A stretch of DNA of 64,000 nucleotides. It comes from JBBSHE01 sp038253325. GTDB lineage: Bacteria > Actinomycetota > Actinomycetes > Propionibacteriales > Nocardioidaceae. The DNA lies in assembly GCA_038253325.1 (NCBI GenBank), contig JBBSHE010000008.1, positions 1 through 64,000 on the forward strand, written 5' to 3'. This document shows positions 14,629 to 24,307 of the stretch, piece after piece. Within the stretch, counting starts at the first letter, position 1, and the number at the start of each line of letters is the position of its first letter. The position numbers and the translations under genes are program-made. The notes beneath the pieces are model-generated. The model had not been told where the DNA came from, did no database searches, and was given only the letters and a program-made list of their open reading frames with translations.

Positions 14629-17562
14629 TCACGACCAGAAGACGGTTTCGACCACCCGCGACGCGCGTCTCGACGCGCGAAGATAGTCGTCGAGCAAGAG
14701 GTCGGTGTGGCCGACTCCGTAACCGCAGATGTACGCCGCGGTGGCGCGGTCACTCGGAGCCGTGGGAAGCGCGTCGGTCTGGCGTCCACGCGCCAGCATC
14801 GTCGCGTTCCGGATCCGGCTCGCCAGCAGCCAGGCCTGAGCCAACGTCTCGGCGTCGTGCTCGCTGACGAGCCCCAGGCGGGCCGCCTCGCGCAGCGGTG
14901 GAAGCGTCCGGGTGTCACGCAGCGACGGATGCCGGGCGGCGTACCTGAGCTGCAGCAGCTGCACCGTCCACTCGATGTCGCCGAGCCCTCCCCGGCCGAG
15001 CTTGAGGTGCGTCGAAGGATCGGCACCGCGCGGCAGCCGTTCTGCATCGACCCGGGCCTTGATCCGCCGGATCTCGACCAGCTCAGCAGCGCTGATCCCG
15101 TCCACGGGATAGCGCAGCGGGTCGATCAGGTCGACGAACCGCTGTCCCAGCTCCATGTCGCCTGCCACCGGCCGTGCACGCAGCAACGCCTGCGACTCCC
15201 ATACCCGCGACCAGCGTTCGTAGTACGCGGCGTACGACGCGATCGTCCGGACGAGTGGTCCCTGCCGACCCTCCGGCCGAAGGTCGGCGTCGACCGCCAT
15301 GACGGGATCGGGTCCGGGAAGTGCGAACAGTCGGCGCAGCTCGTTCGCAACGGCGAACGCGGCCGACGTCGCATCGTGTTCGTCGACGCCAGGGATCGGG
15401 TCATGCACGAACAACACGTCCGCATCGCTTCCGTAAGCCATCTCCCGGCCGCCGAGGCGCCCGACCGCGATCACGGCGATCCGGGTCGGCATCGGGCTCC
15501 CGCGTTCCGTCTCGATCGCGCTCTCGACGGCCGTCAGCCCGGCTGACAGGCTTGCCGACGCGATGGCCGACAATGACTCGCCGACCGTCGTCACGTCGGT
15601 GCGGGTCAGCAGGTCCGCAGCAGCGGCGCGGAACAGCTCGCGACGACGGGTGGCGCGCACCGCCGTGGTGGCCGCCACCGGGTCGTCGTGACGTCGCGCG
15701 GCGGCGTCCATCTGCTTGCGCAGCGCCCCCTCGGTGCGCGGCTGGAGCTCGGCGTCGCTGGCCAGCAACGCCGTGGCCTCCGGGTCGCGCGAGAGCAGGG
15801 AGGCCGCGTACGTACTCGTCGCCAACAGATGCGCGAGCCGCTCGGCGGCGACACTCTCGTCACGAAGCATCCGCAGATACCACGGCGTGCTGCCGAGCGC
15901 GTCACTCATCCGGCGGAACTCGAGCAGGCCGAGGTCGGGGTTGGGTCCTTCGGCGAACCAGCTCAGCAGGACGGGGAGCAATGTCCGCTGGATCGCGGCG
16001 CGCCGCGAGACCCCCGAGGTGAGCGCCTCGATGTGCCGGAGCGCCGCAGCCGGGTCGGTGTAGCCGAGCGCCTCGAGCCGCTCGCGCGCAGCCTCCGGGC
16101 TGAGCCGCCCGCTCGTCCCCGGTATCCGCGCGACCGCGTCGAGCAGCGGCCGGTAGAACAGCTTCTCGTGCAGTCGGCGCACCTCGCGTGCGTGGCGGTC
16201 CCACGTCTTGGTCAGCTCGACGACCGGGTTGGCCATGAAACCGAGGGAACGCCCGAGCGCACGCAGGGCCTCGGGATCGGTCGGTACGACGTGGGTCCGT
16301 CGCAGATGCATGAGCTGGAGCCGATGTTCGAGCGCTCGCAGGAAGCGGTACGCCGCCGCGAGATCGGCGCCGTCGTCGCGGCCGACGTACCCGCCGTTCG
16401 TCAGCGCCTCCAGGGCACCGAGTGTGTTGCCGGCGCGCACCGAAGGGTCGACCCGCCCGTGTACGAGCTGAAGCAGCTGGACGGCAAACTCGACGTCGCG
16501 GAGGCCACCCGGCCCGAGCTTGAGCTGACGGTCCGCCCGACCCGCGGGAATGTTGTCGACGACCCGGCGGCGCATCGCCTGCACGTCGGAGACGAAGTCG
16601 GGCCGACTCGACGCCGACCACACCATCGGCGTGACCACCTCCAGGTAGCGCCGACCGAGGTCGACATCACCGGCGATCGGTCGGGCCTTCAGCAGCGCCT
16701 GGAACTCCCACGTCTTCGCCCACCGCTCGTAGTACGCCCGGTGGCTGGCGACCGTTCGGACCAGCGGGCCCGAGGTCCCCTCGGGCCGCAACCCCGCGTC
16801 GACCGGCCACAGGGTGCCTTCGGCGGTGTGCGCCGAGCACACCCGCATCATCGCAGCGGCCCAGCCTGCCGCGCGCCGCATCGCCTCTGGTTCGGAGACC
16901 CCCACGTCCGGTTCGGCGACGAACACGACATCCACGTCGCTGACGTAGTTCAGCTCGTGCCCTCCGCACTTGCCCATACCGATCACGGCGAGCGTCACCC
17001 CGTCGACGCCGCTGCCGAGCTGTGCCGCGGCGATCCGAAGCGCGCTCTCGACAGCGCCGCCCGCCAGGTCCGCGAGCTCGGCCGCGACCACGTCCGAGGG
17101 AAGCGAAGTGGTGAGGTCGCGGGCGGCGAGCCGGAGCAGCAACCGCTGGTAGGCGACGCGGAGCTGATCGGGGTCAGCGGACATGGCGAGCTCGCCGACC
17201 ACGGAGTCCGGCGTCGGAGATGCTCGGTCGAGCCGGTCGCCCGTCAGCTCGCGCCACTCCGGTCGGTGCCGGAGGAGGTAGTCGCCGAGTGCCGTACTCG
17301 CGCCCAGCACCTTGGTGATCCGGTCCCGAAGGGCCCGGTCCGAGACCAGGGCAGCTCGCAGGTCGCCTGCCAGTTCGTCGTCGGGCTGGAGCAGCAGCGC
17401 GAGCGTCCGGATGGCCCGGTCCGGGTCGGGCGCGTGCGCAAGCGCGGTGAGCAAGCCGTCGTCGTCGCACCCGATCGCCGCCCAGTCACGGGCCGCCCCC
17501 CGGGAGTCGGCGAAGCCGATTCGCGCCAGCTGCCCGGTGCGTACCTCCGACGGACTGGTCAT
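14629..17562 (-). CDS. glnE: Glutamine synthetase adenylyltransferase/adenylyl-removing enzyme
   Basis: The 977-residue protein has the two-fold GlnE layout: an N-terminal nucleotidyltransferase half with GMGKCGGHELNYVSDVDVV, a helical middle, and a C-terminal half with AVGRLGGREMAYGSDADVL. Both Asp pairs are intact. In the family one half removes AMP from and the other adds AMP to a Tyr of GlnA, tuning nitrogen assimilation. The start was set at ATG 17562 because it overlaps the stop of the upstream GATase gene (ATGA); the frame extends further but without similarity. Its neighbour glnA2 lacks the target Tyr, so the main substrate GlnA1 is probably outside this window. Confidence 0.95.
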   Translation of the reverse strand: MTSPSEVRTGQLARIGFADSRGAARDWAAIGCDDDGLLTALAHAPDPDRAIRTLALLLQPDDELAGDLRAALVSDRALRDRITKVLGASTALGDYLLRHRPEWRELTGDRLDRASPTPDSVVGELAMSADPDQLRVAYQRLLLRLAARDLTTSLPSDVVAAELADLAGGAVESALRIAAAQLGSGVDGVTLAVIGMGKCGGHELNYVSDVDVVFVAEPDVGVSEPEAMRRAAGWAAAMMRVCSAHTAEGTLWPVDAGLRPEGTSGPLVRTVASHRAYYERWAKTWEFQALLKARPIAGDVDLGRRYLEVVTPMVWSASSRPDFVSDVQAMRRRVVDNIPAGRADRQLKLGPGGLRDVEFAVQLLQLVHGRVDPSVRAGNTLGALEALTNGGYVGRDDGADLAAAYRFLRALEHRLQLMHLRRTHVVPTDPEALRALGRSLGFMANPVVELTKTWDRHAREVRRLHEKLFYRPLLDAVARIPGTSGRLSPEAARERLEALGYTDPAAALRHIEALTSGVSRRAAIQRTLLPVLLSWFAEGPNPDLGLLEFRRMSDALGSTPWYLRMLRDESVAAERLAHLLATSTYAASLLSRDPEATALLASDAELQPRTEGALRKQMDAAARRHDDPVAATTAVRATRRRELFRAAAADLLTRTDVTTVGESLSAIASASLSAGLTAVESAIETERGSPMPTRIAVIAVGRLGGREMAYGSDADVLFVHDPIPGVDEHDATSAAFAVANELRRLFALPGPDPVMAVDADLRPEGRQGPLVRTIASYAAYYERWSRVWESQALLRARPVAGDMELGQRFVDLIDPLRYPVDGISAAELVEIRRIKARVDAERLPRGADPSTHLKLGRGGLGDIEWTVQLLQLRYAARHPSLRDTRTLPPLREAARLGLVSEHDAETLAQAWLLASRIRNATMLARGRQTDALPTAPSDRATAAYICGYGVGHTDLLLDDYLRASRRASRVVETVFWS

Positions 17563-18281
17563 CGGGGTACGGGGTCGGCGACCAGCTGCGCGAACCTCGT
17601 GAAGAACGGCCACCAGGTTGCTCGCAGGACGCCTTCGCTGACGGCGATCCTGCCTGCCAGGGCAGCACCTTCCGGGTCGTTGGTCGGATTGAGGGACTCG
17701 TCGGCCATCCAGGCCCGGAAGATCTCGGCCGTCACCTCGGGGTGCCACTGGATGCCCCATGCCCGTGTCCCGTAGCGCACCGCCTGAACCGCGCCGGCGG
17801 GGTCATGGGCCAACGGGACGGCACCATCGGGTAGTCGGGTCACGATGTCGTTGTTCCAGTGCACCGCGACTGCGTCGTCCGGCACCGTGCTCAGCAGAAG
17901 GTCGGCGGCCCCTTCCGGTCCGAGGCCGATGGGGATCAGGCCGCGGGTCCGGCCGAGCGGGTTTGCGGAGATGGCACCGCCGAGGGCCACCGCGACGAGC
18001 TGGTGGCCGAGGCAGATGCCGAGAATCGGCCGGTCATCGGCTGCTGCCCGGGAGATCAGCGTGCGGGTCGGGGCGAGCCAGCCGTACGAGGCATCGTCGT
18101 TGGCTCCCATCGCGCCCCCGAGCACGACGAGCCCCTCGTATGCGTCGAGCGTGTCGGGCACCCCCTCCCCCGCGTACGCATGTGCGACGTCCAGGTCCAG
18201 TCCGGCCTCGAGAACGCTCTCGCCGAACAGGCCCGAAGGACACGTGCTCTCGTGCTGGACGACCAGCAGTCGCGCCGTCAT
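17559..18281 (-). CDS. Class I glutamine amidotransferase-like protein
   Basis: The 240-residue protein has a class I GATase fold with nucleophile elbow GICLGHQL (Cys near residue 96) and WGIQWHPE with the catalytic His and Glu. Such stand-alone GATases release ammonia from glutamine or hydrolyse gamma-glutamyl compounds; GuaA-like and PuuD-like roles exist. It lies between glnA2 and glnE on the same strand, overlapping glnE by four bases. With GlnA2 (gamma-glutamylation) nearby, a role in polyamine or gamma-glutamyl breakdown is an attractive inference but is not shown by the sequence. Confidence 0.87.
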   Translation of the reverse strand: MTARLLVVQHESTCPSGLFGESVLEAGLDLDVAHAYAGEGVPDTLDAYEGLVVLGGAMGANDDASYGWLAPTRTLISRAAADDRPILGICLGHQLVAVALGGAISANPLGRTRGLIPIGLGPEGAADLLLSTVPDDAVAVHWNNDIVTRLPDGAVPLAHDPAGAVQAVRYGTRAWGIQWHPEVTAEIFRAWMADESLNPTNDPEGAALAGRIAVSEGVLRATWWPFFTRFAQLVADPVPR

Positions 18282-18303
18282 GTGCCGAGGCTAGCGGGGA
18301 GGC

Positions 18304-19641
18304 TCAGAGGACCGGGAGCATCCGGGTGCGCTCGAACTCGGTGACCTGACGCCGATACTCCTCGTACTCGGCCCGCTTGTTGCGCAGGAAGAAGTCGAAG
18401 ACATGCTCGCCGAGGGTCTCGGCGACGAGCTCGCTGTCTTCCATCACCGCCACCGCCGCGCGCAGGCTGCCGGGCAGCGGCGCGATCCCGAGCGCGCGCC
18501 GCTCCGCCTCGGTGAGCGACCAGACGTCGTCCTCGGCCTCGCGAGGAAGCTCGTACCCCTTCTCGATGCCCCTCAGTCCGGCGGCGAGCATCAGCGCGAA
18601 CGCGAGGTACGGGTTCGTGGCGCTGTCGAGCGAACGGAGCTCGATCCGGGTGGACTGCGCCTTCGTCGGCTTGTACATCGGCACCCGCACCATTGCGCTG
18701 CGGTTGTTGTGCCCCCAGCAGATGTACGCAGGCGCCTCGCCGCCGCCGATGAGTCGCTTGTAGGAGTTGACCCACTGGTTCGTGACCGCCGTGATCTCCG
18801 GAGCGTGCGTGAGAAGGCCCGCGATGAACGATCGTCCGGTGGGCGACAGGTGGTATTCCGAGCCGACTTCGAAGAACGCGTTGTTGTCGCCTTCGAACAA
18901 CGACATGTGCGTGTGCATCCCGGAGCCCGGCTGGTCGGTGTACGGCTTCGGCATGAACGAGGCGACGATGCCCTGGCTGAGCGCGACCTCCTTGACGACC
19001 ACCCGGAACGTCATGATGTTGTCGGCGGTGCTGAGCGCGTCGGCGTACCGGAGGTCGATCTCCTGCTGTCCCGGTCCGCCCTCGTGGTGGCTGAACTCGA
19101 CCGATATGCCCATGTTCTCCAACATGATGATCGCGTCCCGGCGGAAGCTGTTGCCGCCGCTCTTGGGCGTGTGGTCGAAGTAGCCACTGCGGTCCACCGG
19201 TTCGGGTACGGAGCCGTCTTCACTTTGGTGCTTGAAGAGGTAGAACTCGATCTCGGGGTGTGTGTAGAACGTGAAGCCGAGGTCCGCTGCCTTCGTGAGT
19301 GTCCGTTTGAGCACGTAACGGGGGTCGGCGTACGACGAGGAGCCGTCGGGCATCGCGATGTCGCAGAACATCCGCGCGGTGGTCCGCCCTTCGTCTTGCC
19401 ACGGCAGGATCTGGAACGTCGACGGGTCGGGTTTGGCGAGCATGTCGGCCTCGTGCACCCGCGCGAAACCCTCGATCGCCGAGCCGTCGAACCCGATGCC
19501 CTCGTCGAACGCACTCTCGAGCTCCGCCGGCGCGACCGCTACCGACTTCAGGAATCCGAGCACGTCGGTGAACCAGAGCCGTACGAACCGGACATCTCGC
19601 TCCTCGATCGCGCGCAGCACGAAGTCTTCTTGCTTGCCCAT
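18304..19641 (-). CDS. glnA2: Glutamine synthetase-like ligase, GlnA2 type
   Basis: The 445-residue protein is a type I glutamine synthetase homologue with beta-Grasp N-terminus (GFDGSAIEGFARVHEADM), NxxxPE-type metal site (HPEIEFYLF), HHEGGPGQQEIDLRY, and NRSAMVRVP. It is shorter than GlnA1 and lacks the NLYDLP adenylylation Tyr; the matching segment reads RRALGIAPLPGSL. This fits GlnA2, which in Mycobacterium lies beside glnE and in Streptomyces acts as a gamma-glutamylpolyamine synthetase. The start is MGKQEDFVLRAI, the conserved N-terminus; the longer frame has no support. It begins a GlnA2-GATase-GlnE operon. The biochemical role (GS or polyamine ligase) is open. Confidence 0.93.
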   Translation of the reverse strand: MGKQEDFVLRAIEERDVRFVRLWFTDVLGFLKSVAVAPAELESAFDEGIGFDGSAIEGFARVHEADMLAKPDPSTFQILPWQDEGRTTARMFCDIAMPDGSSSYADPRYVLKRTLTKAADLGFTFYTHPEIEFYLFKHQSEDGSVPEPVDRSGYFDHTPKSGGNSFRRDAIIMLENMGISVEFSHHEGGPGQQEIDLRYADALSTADNIMTFRVVVKEVALSQGIVASFMPKPYTDQPGSGMHTHMSLFEGDNNAFFEVGSEYHLSPTGRSFIAGLLTHAPEITAVTNQWVNSYKRLIGGGEAPAYICWGHNNRSAMVRVPMYKPTKAQSTRIELRSLDSATNPYLAFALMLAAGLRGIEKGYELPREAEDDVWSLTEAERRALGIAPLPGSLRAAVAVMEDSELVAETLGEHVFDFFLRNKRAEYEEYRRQVTEFERTRMLPVL

Positions 19642-19722
19642 CTGCCCATTGTCTCCAGTGCGTGTTTCCGGGACGTTACGAGTCGCGACCGAACCTCGGA
19701 CGACTCGTGCCAGCATGGCCCC

Positions 19723-20736
19723 ATGGGCGAGCAGGAACTGCGATGGGGGGTCGTCGGGACCGGCCGGATCGCCTCCGAGTTCGTTTCCGACCTGGAGCTG
19801 GTGCCCGACGCGGACGTCGTCGCGGTCGGCTCACGGCAGCAGGCCACGGCCGACGCGTTCGCCGACGCGTTCTCGATCCGTCGCCGGCATGCGAGCTATC
19901 TCGACCTGGTCGACGACGAGGACGTGGATGTCGTCTATGTCGCGACCCCGCACGCGCAGCACTTCGACGCGGTCGCGATGGCGCTGGAGGCCGGGAAGCC
20001 GGTGCTGTGCGAGAAGCCGTTCACCGTCAACGCCCGGCAGGCAAGCGAGCTCGTCGCGCTCGCCCGCGACCGTGGACTGTTTCTGATGGAGGCGATGTGG
20101 ACACGCTTCCTCCCTCATGTGGTGCGGCTCCGGGAGCTGATCTCAGCAGGGGCAGTCGGTGACGTGCGCGTGGTCAGTGCAGACCTGGGGATCCGGATTC
20201 CACGAGACGCCGCGCATCGTTTGTACGACCCCGCGCTGGGAGGTGGCGCACTCCTCGATCTCGGCGTGTACCCGATTTCTTTCGCATCGATGGTGCTCGG
20301 CACTCCCAAGCGGGTCGCGTCAACGAGCACGCTTGCGTTCACGGGCGTGGATGCGTCCGACGTCATCGCCATCGAGTACGCCGGCGGTCGCCAGGCCGGG
20401 TTGTACTGCACCCTCGAGGCACGTACACCTGCCCGCGCGGTGATCGTCGGCACCCAAGGACAGGTCGAGATCGACGGCGATTTCTACCGGCCGTCGGCTT
20501 TCACGTTGGTTCGCGACGACGACACGGTCGATCGGCTCGTGTTCCCGCACACCGGCATCGGCCTGCGCCACCAGGCGATCGAGGTCGCACGCTGTCTTCG
20601 CGAGAGCCTCACCGAGAGTCCCGTCATGCCACTTGACGAGACCGTCGGCATCATGGCGACGATGGACGAGGTACGCCGCCAGGCCGGTGTCGTGCTTCCG
20701 GGTGACGAGATGGAGGCCAACCTCTCCGGCCGATAG
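19723..20736 (+). CDS. Gfo/Idh/MocA-family NAD(P)-dependent oxidoreductase
   Basis: The 337-residue protein has the N-terminal Rossmann motif GVVGTGRIASEF, the family signature CEKPFTVN (Lys catalytic) near residue 100, AMWTRFLPHV and GGGALLDLGVYPI with the conserved Asp and Tyr. Members oxidise or reduce sugars, inositols, or trans-dihydrodiols. Substrate is not evident from the sequence. The start ATG 19723 follows the divergent glnA2 promoter region, which is only 81 nt long. It stands alone before nadE. Confidence 0.88.
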   Translation: MGEQELRWGVVGTGRIASEFVSDLELVPDADVVAVGSRQQATADAFADAFSIRRRHASYLDLVDDEDVDVVYVATPHAQHFDAVAMALEAGKPVLCEKPFTVNARQASELVALARDRGLFLMEAMWTRFLPHVVRLRELISAGAVGDVRVVSADLGIRIPRDAAHRLYDPALGGGALLDLGVYPISFASMVLGTPKRVASTSTLAFTGVDASDVIAIEYAGGRQAGLYCTLEARTPARAVIVGTQGQVEIDGDFYRPSAFTLVRDDDTVDRLVFPHTGIGLRHQAIEVARCLRESLTESPVMPLDETVGIMATMDEVRRQAGVVLPGDEMEANLSGR

Positions 20737-20796
20737 CTTGGAGACGGTCGATCGCCGTCTCCACCGCCAGGTGAGATCGGCGGATAGCCTTGAGCC

Positions 20797-22548
20797 GTGC
20801 CTCAGCTGCGACTCGCGCTCGCCCAGGTCAACCCGACCGTGGGCGCGATCGACGCGAACGCAGCGTTGATCGTCGCGGCGGTGCGAGTCGCGAGTGCGCA
20901 CGGAGCGCATCTCGTCGTGTTCCCCGAGATGGCCTTGACCGGTTACCCGATCGAGGACCTTGCCCTGCGCGCCTCGTTCATCCAGGCTTCGCGCGCTGCG
21001 ATCACTGAGCTGGCCGCGAGCCTTGCCGCCGACGGCCTCGGCGACATCGTCGCGATCATCGGCTTCCTCGACCAGGCCGACGACACCGCACCCGCGGTCG
21101 GCATCCCGAAGAACGCGCCGCAGGACGCCGTGGCGATCGTTCACGGCGGCCGCGTGCTCGCACGCCAGGCGAAGCACCATCTGTGGAACTACGGTGTCGG
21201 CGACGAGATCCGCAACTTCGTCCCCGGCGACACGGTCAACATCGTTCAGGTCCATGGCATCGACGTGGCAGTCGCCATCTGTGAGGACATCTGGCAGGAC
21301 GGGCCGTCGGCGGCCGCCGATGCGGCCGAGGCAGCGCTGCTGGTGGTTGCAAACGGGTCACCGTACGAGCGGAACAAGGACGACGTCCGGCTCGAGCTGT
21401 GTGCTCGCCGTGCCCGCGAGGGCGGCTGCGCACTTGCGTACGTCAACCTGGTCGGCGGGCAGGACGAGCTGGTCTTCGACGGGGACTCGCTCGTCGTCGA
21501 CGCGACCGGCCAGGTGCTCGCCAGGGCGGCGCAGTTCGAGGACGAGATCCTCGTCGTCGACCTCGACCTGCCGGCAGCGACAGATGCCATGCCCGCGCCG
21601 GCCGCCCGCTTCTCGGGGCTGCGCGTGCAACGTACCGTCGTGTCGAGCGAACCGTTGGCGGCGTACGAACCGGTCGCCGCGACGTACCGGCAGCGGCTCG
21701 ACGACCTGGGTGAGATCTACGCCGCCCTGGTGCTCGGCCTGCGCGACTACGTGCGCAAGAACGGCTTCCAGACCGTCCTGATGGGCCTGTCAGGCGGCAT
21801 CGACTCGACCCTCGTCGGCACGGTCGCTTGCGACGCGCTCGGTGCCGAGAACGTGTTCGGCGTCTCCAATCCCGGTGACTGGTCCACGGAGCACTCGAAA
21901 AGCGACGCCGCCGAGCTCGCCCGCCGCACCGGGCTCAACCTGGACACCGTACCGATCGCGCCGATGGTCGACGCGTTCACGAAGGCCGTCACTGTCGACG
22001 GGCTGGCAGAGGAGAACCTGCAGGCACGGATCCGGGCCGTCGTGTGGATGGCTTTGTCCAACCAGCACGGCCACCTGGTCCTCGCCTGCGGCAACAAGAG
22101 CGAGCTGGCAACCGGGTACTCGACGATCTACGGCGACGCGGTCGGCGGCTACGCTCCGATCAAGGACGTACCGAAGACGCTCGTCTGGCAGCTCGCGAGA
22201 TGGCGCAACGGCGCTGCCGAACATCGGGGTGAGCAACCACCGATCCCGGAGAACACCATCAGCAAGCCGCCGTCCGCTGAACTCCGTCCCGGCCAGCTCG
22301 ACAGCGACTCGCTGCCGCCGTACGCGGTGCTCGATGCGGTCCTCGACGCGTACGTCGAGCAGGACCTCGGCTCCGTCGACCTCGTCGAGCAAGGGTTCGA
22401 ACCGGCACTCGTCGAACGCGTCGTCACGCTGGTCGACCGGGCCGAGTACAAGCGCCGCCAGTTCCCGGTCGGTCCCAAGATCTCGCAGCGCAACTTCGGC
22501 CGCGACCGCCGGGTGCCGATCACGAACGCCTGGCGCGAACGACTCTGA
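20797..22548 (+). CDS. nadE: Glutamine-dependent NAD+ synthetase
   Basis: The 583-residue enzyme joins a nitrilase-like glutaminase domain (residues 1-270) to a C-terminal NAD synthetase domain. The glutaminase triad is visible in VFPEMALTGYP (Glu), AKHHLWNYGVGDE (Lys) and VAICEDIWQ (Cys). The synthetase has the PP-loop GLSGGIDSTL and KSELATGYSTIYGD. It amidates NaAD to NAD+ in the last step of NAD synthesis. The start is a GTG. The length is a little below the mycobacterial enzyme (~680) and typical of the shorter bacterial form. Confidence 0.94.
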   Translation: MPQLRLALAQVNPTVGAIDANAALIVAAVRVASAHGAHLVVFPEMALTGYPIEDLALRASFIQASRAAITELAASLAADGLGDIVAIIGFLDQADDTAPAVGIPKNAPQDAVAIVHGGRVLARQAKHHLWNYGVGDEIRNFVPGDTVNIVQVHGIDVAVAICEDIWQDGPSAAADAAEAALLVVANGSPYERNKDDVRLELCARRAREGGCALAYVNLVGGQDELVFDGDSLVVDATGQVLARAAQFEDEILVVDLDLPAATDAMPAPAARFSGLRVQRTVVSSEPLAAYEPVAATYRQRLDDLGEIYAALVLGLRDYVRKNGFQTVLMGLSGGIDSTLVGTVACDALGAENVFGVSNPGDWSTEHSKSDAAELARRTGLNLDTVPIAPMVDAFTKAVTVDGLAEENLQARIRAVVWMALSNQHGHLVLACGNKSELATGYSTIYGDAVGGYAPIKDVPKTLVWQLARWRNGAAEHRGEQPPIPENTISKPPSAELRPGQLDSDSLPPYAVLDAVLDAYVEQDLGSVDLVEQGFEPALVERVVTLVDRAEYKRRQFPVGPKISQRNFGRDRRVPITNAWRERL

Positions 22549-22565
22549 CGTCGGTCGGGGGCGGC

Positions 22566-23123
22566 TCAGCCCGCAAACTGGACCTCGTTGTGAGCCGCGA
22601 TGGTGGAGGTCTGTCCGGGGTAGGTCAGACACCACAGGCACAGGTTGGTGTGGGCGACGATCTGCTCGGCACCGATCTTCACATCGTCGAATGTGGCGTC
22701 TTCGGTCGTGTGGCAGTCCTCGACCAGGGTGAGGTCGTACCCCTCGATGAGGGTCCGCAGGGTGGTCGTCCGGATGCACACGTCGGTCTGCGCACCTGCC
22801 ATCACGACGTGCCCGACTGCCAGCCGTCGAAGGGTCTCGCCGAGCTTGGTTCCGGCAAACGAGTCAGGGAAGTGCTTCGCGATCACGACATCGTCCGGTG
22901 CGGGCGCGATCCGCTCCTCGATCTCCCAACCGGGCGAGCCCTTGACCAGGTTGTCGTCCTCGTGCTGCACGTAGATGACGGGCACCTTGGCCTCTCGTGC
23001 CCGACCAATGAGGACAGCTATCCGGTCGACGACGGCATCGGCTTGCCAAGCGCCTTCCATCACAGACTTCTGCACATCGATGACCACCAGCCCGGTCTTG
23101 GGTGGCGTCGACTCGTTGGTCAT
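22566..23123 (-). CDS. Isochorismatase-family cysteine hydrolase
   Basis: The 185-residue protein has the Asp-Lys-Cys triad of the family: VIDVQKSVM (Asp16), VIAKHFPDSF (Lys) and GAQTDVCIRTT (Cys), with the non-proline cis-peptide region before the Cys. Family members hydrolyse amides or vinyl ethers, such as nicotinamide, N-carbamoylsarcosine, or isochorismate. Substrate is not fixed by sequence. It is divergent from a WYL regulator, an arrangement that copies the hydrolase-WYL pair at 11.8-13.4 kb. Confidence 0.88.
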   Translation of the reverse strand: MTNESTPPKTGLVVIDVQKSVMEGAWQADAVVDRIAVLIGRAREAKVPVIYVQHEDDNLVKGSPGWEIEERIAPAPDDVVIAKHFPDSFAGTKLGETLRRLAVGHVVMAGAQTDVCIRTTTLRTLIEGYDLTLVEDCHTTEDATFDDVKIGAEQIVAHTNLCLWCLTYPGQTSTIAAHNEVQFAG

Positions 23124-23206
23124 GGGCGTCTTCCTCTCGCTTCGGGTCGTTACGCTAGCTCGTAAGTAGGGCGGTTCCCGTCCTCGTTCCGGGAGGAGTT
23201 CTTGCG

Positions 23207-24178
23207 GTGGATACCTCTCGACCGGCCGGCCGCCTGTTCACCATGCTCGAGCTGCTCCAGGACCGGCCCGGGTTGGCTGGCCCGCAGCTCGCGTCACGGC
23301 TCGGCGTCAGCGGCCGTACCGTCCGGCGCTACGTGACGGCGCTTCAGGACCTGGGCATTCCCGTCGAGCCGACGATGGGCTGCTCCGGCGGCTACCGTCT
23401 CCGTCCCGGGTACCGGATGCCACCGCTGATGTTGTCCACCGACGAAGCCATCGCGATCATCCTGGCCTTGAGCTCGACCCGATCGCAGGGTCGCGGCCAC
23501 GGCGATGCCACTCCAGCCGCGACCGCACTGACCAAGCTGAACCGCGTGCTCCCCCGCGACACCTTGTCCAAGGTCGCGACGGTACAGGCGGCCGTCTCGA
23601 CGCCATCAGACTTCGACAGCACCCGAGCCGGTATCCCGGATCCCGGGCTGGTCGGCACCCTCGCCGAAGCCGTCGTACGACGCCGACGGCTCCGGATCCG
23701 TCACCTCGCTGACAGCGGCGCGGAGACAGCGCGCGAGATCGACCCGTACGGCGTCGTCGCCTTTTACGGCGGGTGGTACACATACGCCTGGTGCCACCTG
23801 CGGCAGGGCCCGCGTACGTTCCGGCTTGACCGGATCGCGTCCGCCGCGAGCGTGAGCGCCACCTTCGCGGTGCCCTCGGACCTGAACGTGGTCGCCGCGG
23901 TCGAGGAGTCGCTCGCGCTGGGTCGACCCGAATGGGCGGTGACGATCATCGTGCATGCCCCACTCAGCGAGGTCACGCCGTGGGTGCCTCGAACGTTTGC
24001 GCTCCTGGATGCGATCGACGCGGACACCACCCGGTTGCGTTCGTCGACGCGGAAGCTGGACTACTTCGTCTGGCGGATCAGCGACCTGCCGTTCTCGATG
24101 TCGGTGTCACAACCGATCGAGCTACGAGAGGCCTTCCGGCGCCACGGCCAGCGGATGTTGGCGGTCGCGGAGACCTGA
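23207..24178 (+). CDS. HTH-WYL transcriptional regulator, paralogue of the 12.4-kb gene
   Basis: The 323-residue protein has an N-terminal HTH_11 domain (QLASRLGVSGRTVRRYVTAL), a GCSGGYRLRPGYRMPPLML stretch matching the paralogue's GGYRLGRGLRLPPLMF, and a WYL domain from about residue 145 with GGWYTYAW and FRLDRI. The GTG start follows GGGAGGAG. It is divergent from the isochorismatase gene; TTACG and CGTAA arms (23150 and 23161) in between may form an operator. Its target is probably that gene and itself, by position. Confidence 0.86.
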   Translation: MDTSRPAGRLFTMLELLQDRPGLAGPQLASRLGVSGRTVRRYVTALQDLGIPVEPTMGCSGGYRLRPGYRMPPLMLSTDEAIAIILALSSTRSQGRGHGDATPAATALTKLNRVLPRDTLSKVATVQAAVSTPSDFDSTRAGIPDPGLVGTLAEAVVRRRRLRIRHLADSGAETAREIDPYGVVAFYGGWYTYAWCHLRQGPRTFRLDRIASAASVSATFAVPSDLNVVAAVEESLALGRPEWAVTIIVHAPLSEVTPWVPRTFALLDAIDADTTRLRSSTRKLDYFVWRISDLPFSMSVSQPIELREAFRRHGQRMLAVAET

Positions 24179-24307
24179 CGACGGCACGCTCGACCAGAGC
24201 ATGTGACCGACATGACAGCCGTCCCGGCTCCCCGACCGAGCACCGAGAGTGCCAGGGTGGACTCTCCGGGGACTCGTGCGGAGCCTCGAGATCAGGAGAC
24301 ATCGGCC

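Noticed and set aside
15688..17775. 695-codon open frame on the plus strand opposite glnE
   Set aside because: It is antisense to a gene with clear paired nucleotidyltransferase motifs and its Arg/His/Gly-rich translation has no known domain; third-position GC bias keeps such frames open.
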